This document shows positions 59,220-64,000 of a DNA stretch of 64,000 nucleotides, piece by piece. The position numbers were made by a program, and so were the translations under genes. This DNA is from Toxoplasma gondii ME49. Its lineage: Eukaryota; Apicomplexa; Conoidasida; Eucoccidiorida; Sarcocystidae. The notes under the pieces were generated by a model that worked only from the letters and a program-made list of their open reading frames with translations, was not told the origin of the DNA and did not search any database. Where the stretch lies: positions 2,954,134 through 3,018,133 of the forward strand of contig NC_031473.1 in the NCBI RefSeq assembly GCF_000006565.2, read 5' to 3'. Position 1 is the stretch's first letter, and the number at the start of each line of letters is the position of its first letter.

Positions 59220-62082
59220 CATGCATATACATCTATATACATATAATTATATATATATATATATTTACATACGGCCCTTTCCAAATGCACACTGCGTCCA
59301 GCTTGTTGGATTGCGTCTGTTACAAATCCACACAATGGCCTGCATGCACGGTTGCGACGCGTTCCCCTCCTTTCCATCCGTCGCCCCCCTTCTCTCGCTG
59401 ACCCAGACGCCCGGGTGTACGTCCACGCGGGCGCGTCTCCGCGGTCCGCCTGTGACCTGTTTCTCTTACCTTGATGAGGGCGCGAACGATTTCCTCTCGC
59501 ATTGCCTTGCCTTTTTCTCCCTCTTTGGACTGGCCGAAAAAGTCGACGCGAGCGGCGAGAGACACTTTGCCTGCGAGGAGTCTTAGCGCTCTCGTCCGAA
59601 ACGCGACAGGAGTCAAAAGAAGAATTTCACACGAGCAGAGAAGCGAAGCGGACGGTCCAGCGGCGCTGCCAGTCGCGCCGGCCTTGGACGACAAAGAGAA
59701 GGAAGTCTTCTTCTGAGAGCCGACCAGCTGAAACGCACGAGAAAGAGAAAGAGAAGAGAGGAACTCCACAGACAAAAGCCAGGCCTCCACGTCGACAGAC
59801 TATTCCACGAGAACTTCTAAAAGCCAGGTAGCCGTGAGGTGACACGAACACACACCCACACAAATATATATATATATATATAAATATAAATAAATAAATA
59901 TATATATATATATATATATATATGCCTTTGTGCATGTGTTTCTATAGATGCACGTATGATATATAGATCTGTAACAATGCATATATATATATATATATAT
60001 AAATGTATATATATATATATATACGTTTGTAAGTGTGTAAATGCATGTGCATCTACAGATGTAAATTTAGATGCGTAAGCATGCATGTGTGAGTCCCTAG
60101 ATTTGTTGTGTCAACGCGAGAAATCGAGATGTCGCTTTCTGCGCAGATCTGGGTCGCTGTGCATGCGGAGTTCGTCACTTGCAACCCCACTCACCATGAT
60201 GTTCTGAGAAGGCATTTTCGCGAGCATTTTTAGGCCTCCGACGCGAGTGAGGAGACGCGCAGCTAATGCCGCGCCAAGAATCGCCGAGACGTTCGGAGCA
60301 ATCAAACTCATGCGACTCTCGAGGTACTGCAGAATCTGCGAAAATGAAAACGGCATGTGCTACGCCTCGCCGATGAGTGTCTCCTCCGCAGAAAAGCCGA
60401 CATGCATCCAAGAAGCAAAGATACAGAGGAGAGCAGAAGCGCGAAGAAAACGGGAGTGGACGAGAGACTGAGACTGTGGGAAGGCGAGGGAGAAGGCGAA
60501 AGGACTCGCCTCGCGGAGATCCAGACAGTTCCAAGGAGAGAGAAGGAAAGGAGGAGAAAACGCCTGGAGAAACAGAAAGCGAAGTGCAAGCGGACATCGC
60601 TCTCCCAATAAGAGACAAGAAAGAAGAAAGAAGACACACCTCGAGTTTCTACAAACAAGAGGACTTCGAAGCTTGAAAAAGAACATGACGCTGGAGGGAC
60701 GGGAAGAAGACAGTCGATTTTCTCCTCACCTCTTTGCGTTTTTCTGCGAGAGCGATCGCCTCCTTGGCTGCGGCGATGGCATGACAAAACTCCTCGTCTG
60801 GCAGGCGGCGTCCTGACGAAAGTTCGAGGAAACTCAGAAAGCCGAGAGGGTCTGCTCGGATTCGTCGAGAAATCTAACGTCCGTCGTTTCCAGCGTGTAG
60901 AGAAACTGAACTTGGACTGGTGATCACTGCTTGCTGCCTCATTCCGAGAAACGTCAGAGCGATCCAGCTAAACAGGCGTCGCGTCCGCGAGACGAGACGC
61001 CAAAAAAGTCGAGGCAGGACAACTCGTGGACCTTTTCTTCTTCGCTCTACGTGCACCCCAAAGCGCATGCAGTTTCCCGACACTCTCTCCACGTAAGCGG
61101 CTTTCTTCGCACAGGCTGGAGAAGAAGTTTACGTCCTGACGAACGCGTTCACTCCCTTCAGTACTCGCTTCTCAGAAGCGGAGTACTTCTCCTCCCCAAG
61201 ACCGCGCATCTTGGACGTTGCCGCAAGGTCGTAAAAGCCGCCTTCTCGAAAGGCACACAAGTCGCGCTCCTCTCAGCTTCGATTCGCGAACGCTTCCTGA
61301 CGCAGAACTTCTCCCTCACCTGAGGAAGACGAAGACGACGAGGAGACAGACAGCGACGCAGCGACAGTCAGCGCCATGATCGTGGGGGAAGGCAGGAGAT
61401 CCGAAAGATCCACTTGTGTCAAGTCCTGCGAGCAAAAAGGAAGTAACACACTCGAAAAAAAGTCTACATCTGCATCTATCTATGTATATACACATACATA
61501 TATATATATATATATAAATATGCATATATGTATACAATATAGCAAGAAGGGGAATTGCGTACGCATCATACCGTGAAAAACATAAACGGAAGCCCTTTCA
61601 CAAATACACAACTGTAAAGCAAGTCCTTCCTAGACATAAATATATGTTGCATACGAATTTTCATATATATCTATATCTATATCTATATATGTATATATAT
61701 ATATATACATCTATGTATATAACTTTGTCTTGAGGGTGTGGTGGCTGTTCTTTTGAAAAAGCAAATTGAAGGCGAAGAGTTTACCGTCTGGTTTTGGATG
61801 CGGAGGACGACACCGATGTACTCGAGAGGGCTCTGGACAATCGATTCAAGCTCAGGGAACTTCATGCTGTAGATGTCTTTGATAAATTTGTGAATATTCA
61901 AGATGCTGAAAACGCATAGAAAACAGGCCAACGGTCTCCCAGTGAAGCGTGCAGAAAAAACACTTCGAAAATTTCTACACGCAGTGAAAAATACACAGGA
62001 GTAGGTATGTCCCATGTCAGCTGTCTATACAGGTCGCCACGTATATATATATATATATATATACATATATATGTAAATATAT

Positions 62083-62117
<35 letters not shown>

Positions 62118-63640
62118 TATGAATATGTATGCATATATATATATATATATATATGGGAAAGAGGCTTTACTGCTTTGTCTCACTCTTTGTCGATGTCGAT
62201 GACTCGCTCATTGCACTTTTCAATCAGGTGGAGTTCCTCGTTATCGTTCTCGGCGTCTTGCGGAGTGAGAGCTCTGACGCGCTGCAGAGGCACTGACACA
62301 AGGTGAACGTCAATGAAGACCTCCTGGAGACTTACCGTGACGCACAGCGGACTGGAACGGAGAAGAAGAACGAAAAGAGAGGACGGCGAACAGACGCAGA
62401 AGCGAGGGGAAGCAGTCCCCTTCTGGGAGACGCTGAAAACGAGAATCGTTGCGCGAAACGCGCCTTGCCGAGGAGAGACACGAGGAAAGAGAATTTGCTG
62501 GTGCAGAGAGAAACGTCACTTCACTCGCTGCACTTCACAGGGTGGTCTCGTGTAACGCAAAAGAGAACCCGTGTTGGAAGAAAAGCGATCACGAGGAAGG
62601 ACTAGGAATGCGAAGAAGACGCATGCAGACGGAGAAACTTACGTCGAGGAGCTCGAGGAAATCCGGCTGAAGCATCAAGTCGCTGACGACAACGCCCACA
62701 TAGTTCTCCTGCTGTCTTTGTTCGTATTCCTGCACCGCGTCTGGAATGGGTGAGTCCAGGTCGTCTTCTTCGACTTTCTGTTCGGAACTTTTCGCTTCTG
62801 AAACATCGACAGCCGAGGCAGGCGCTCCAAGCAAGCCCCCCGTGTCTTCCTTCTGCGAAAAAGAGGAACGTTAGAGAGGCGTTTCAGTGAACTTCTCGTC
62901 TCCGTAGACACTCCGCTCGCGCAGAGAGAGTTGAAAGAACGTACGCGCCGTGATTGCACAGGTTCAAAGAAAACGACGAAAAAACTCCAGATCCAGAACG
63001 CGAAACTCGAGGAACGCGTATCTCGACGTCTTAGCCGAAAAGGACACAACTGAAGGAACCACAATAAGTCAAACAAAACTACCTGCAGCTACGAAACGCA
63101 TGCCAGGTCAACACACACGCATGCAGATCTCCAGATATATAGACACAGATGTAAATATGTCTACATATATATATATATATATATTTATATATATCTTTTT
63201 TAAGTTCTGTATAATTAATTGAATACATACATATATGTATATATATATATATATATGGAAGAAGACAGGGCAACACTCCGGCATGAGAATGGACGTAGTG
63301 GAAGCCCGATAGATATGTTCATTTACAAGTCTACGTAATCGTTGAGAAGTTTCCGCTGACGAGATGGCTGATCGACTCATCACGGCCGCAACCAGAAGAC
63401 GGAGGCGAGAGTAAAGAACGGACACTGGAAGCAGAAAAAACAGGAGAGGGAAAGCAAAGACGACGAAGGCAGAAACGAAGAGGAAAGCAGAGAAGAACCC
63501 GAAAACGAGGACGCATGGTGGCTTACTCCCACAGATGGCGAGGCATCTGGGGCATGGGTGAGAGCAGAGGATTCAAGCTCGTCGTCTTCATCTTCTTCAA
63601 GATCTTGCAAGTCGCACAGAAACGACTCTGCAAGAGTAGA
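56362..63640 (-). CDS. PRP31: U4/U6 snRNP protein PRP31 homologue, 13 exons (5' end uncertain)
   Basis: PRP31 binds the 15.5K/U4 snRNA complex through its Nop domain and bridges U4/U6 to U5 during tri-snRNP assembly. Exons, 5' to 3': 63640-63527, 62852-62643, 62281-62184, 61905-61785, 61425-61320, 60812-60730, 60335-60195, 59727-59470, 58890-58802, 58474-58383, 57583-57500, 56756-56536, 56454-56362; 570 codons including stop, all phases matching. Landmarks: [20 protein letters not shown] (N-terminus), [56 protein letters not shown] with [14 protein letters not shown] (Nop core), [86 protein letters not shown] and YFSSTGKF. The start codon is missing: exon 63640 begins one residue after where relatives start, so a tiny upstream exon is expected at or beyond the right edge. 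The last exon (basic tail) is the least certain. Confidence 0.93.
57970..58144. repeat. 35-bp minisatellite in a PRP31 intron
   Basis: Five direct copies of a 35-bp unit (begins AGGATGGCGAGAAGGACAAG), the last with a substitution before it decays. It lies in the intron between exons 10 and 11 (57584-58382). The unit is not a multiple of three and the frames stop inside it, so it is not coding. Confidence 0.9.
59193..59270. repeat. (TA)n tracts in PRP31 intron 8
   Basis: TA runs interrupted by CATG, within 58891-59469. Confidence 0.85.
59862..60022. repeat. (TA)n/(AAATA)n cluster in PRP31 intron 7
   Basis: Several TA and TAAA runs within 59728-60194. Confidence 0.85.
61671..61710. repeat. 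(TA)n tract in PRP31 intron 4
   Basis: TATC/TA run within 61426-61784; a second run at about 61495-61520 lies in the same intron. Confidence 0.85.
62039..62153. repeat. (TA)n cluster in PRP31 intron 3
   Basis: Three long TA runs within 61906-62183, the densest microsatellite block in this gene. Confidence 0.9.
63160..63256. repeat. (TA)n tracts in PRP31 intron 1
   Basis: Two TA runs flanking a TTTTTTAAGTTC stretch within 62853-63526. Confidence 0.85.
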
Positions 63641-64000
63641 CTGAAAACAAAGGCAGCGCATGCAGACGAACAGAACAGGGGCACTACAAACGAAGCCTCG
63701 CTCTCTCTGATCCTCCATACATCCACGTATATCTGCGTGCACATGTACACACACATGCATACGTATATGTATATATATTTATATTTATGTATTTATATTT
63801 ATATAGGGGGAACAGAAGATAGAGGGAACAAGAGACAGGGAGAACAAAAGATAGGGAGAACAAAAGATAGGGAGAACAAAGATAGGGGGAAGGAGAGAGA
63901 GAGGCAGCGATGTGACGGGGGTGGATGTTTTACGCCAAATCAAGTGGAGAAGAGGCACTTCATCGTTCAGGAGGGCGCGGTACATACAGGCGGAGGTCGT
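63641..64000 (-). other. Upstream part of PRP31 at the window edge
   Basis: Starts with a good splice acceptor (GTTTTCAG, read on the - strand) for the first recognised PRP31 exon, followed by a TA tract and about five purine-rich 17-bp repeats (GGGAGAACAAAAGATAG type, 63808-63895). A - strand frame at the edge (63985 leftwards, MYRALLNDEVPLLHLIW) could be part of an upstream exon or another gene but cannot be assigned. Confidence 0.4.

Noticed and set aside
1..64000. CRISPR arrays, insertion sequences, tRNA/rRNA genes, organellar DNA inserts
   Set aside because: Tandem repeats here have no unique spacers of constant length; no transposase, no cloverleaf and no recognisable mitochondrial gene fragment was seen by eye.

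Overview
The window is nuclear DNA of an apicomplexan parasite, most likely a tissue-cyst coccidian (Toxoplasma, Neospora, Hammondia or Besnoitia type). The signs are roughly balanced base composition, genes cut into many short exons, TA microsatellites in almost every longer intron, CT-rich 5' leaders, acidic/serine-rich low-complexity inserts in conserved proteins, and protein families typical of this group. I cannot name the species from sequence alone. No bacterial genes, CRISPR arrays, insertion sequences, tRNAs or rRNAs were recognised.

Layout. 1-697 (+): last two exons of an AHSA1/Aha1 Hsp90-activator homologue, cut by the left edge. 698-5129: no supported gene. 5130-7259 (+): single-exon four-pass tetraspanin-like membrane protein. 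8264-22459 (-): a 19-exon VAC14/ArPIKfyve homologue (1293 codons), the scaffold of the PI(3,5)P2 kinase/phosphatase complex. 22460-24717: head-to-head spacer. 24718-32063 (+): 5-exon pentatricopeptide-repeat-like protein (1742 codons) with a signal-peptide-like N-terminus. 34430-40616 (-): 7-exon ankyrin-repeat protein (876 codons) starting MGSAQS. 44660-46772 (+): 3-exon secreted, probably GPI-anchored protein (363 codons). 48278-52637 (-): tentative 5-exon protein with a possible F-box and a cysteine motif. 53557-54270 and 55367-55621 (+): two weakly supported ORFs. 56362-63640 (-): 13 exons of the spliceosomal protein PRP31, nearly complete; its 5' end is uncertain or lies beyond the right edge.

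Exon models were built by hand. I aligned remembered family signatures (VAC14, PRP31, AHSA1, ankyrin, PPR), picked GT...AG junctions (one GC...AG) and required reading phases to match across every junction. All complete models sum to a multiple of three with no internal stop. The genes do not form one pathway: they are mixed housekeeping functions (phosphoinositide signalling, splicing, chaperone activation, probable organellar RNA metabolism) with a few lineage-specific surface or membrane proteins. No clearly new biological system is visible. The best leads are the long VAC14 homologue with its GC-AG intron and microexons, a 26-bp-arm hairpin at 55196-55262, the unusual four-pass membrane protein, and the two lineage-specific secreted/ankyrin proteins.
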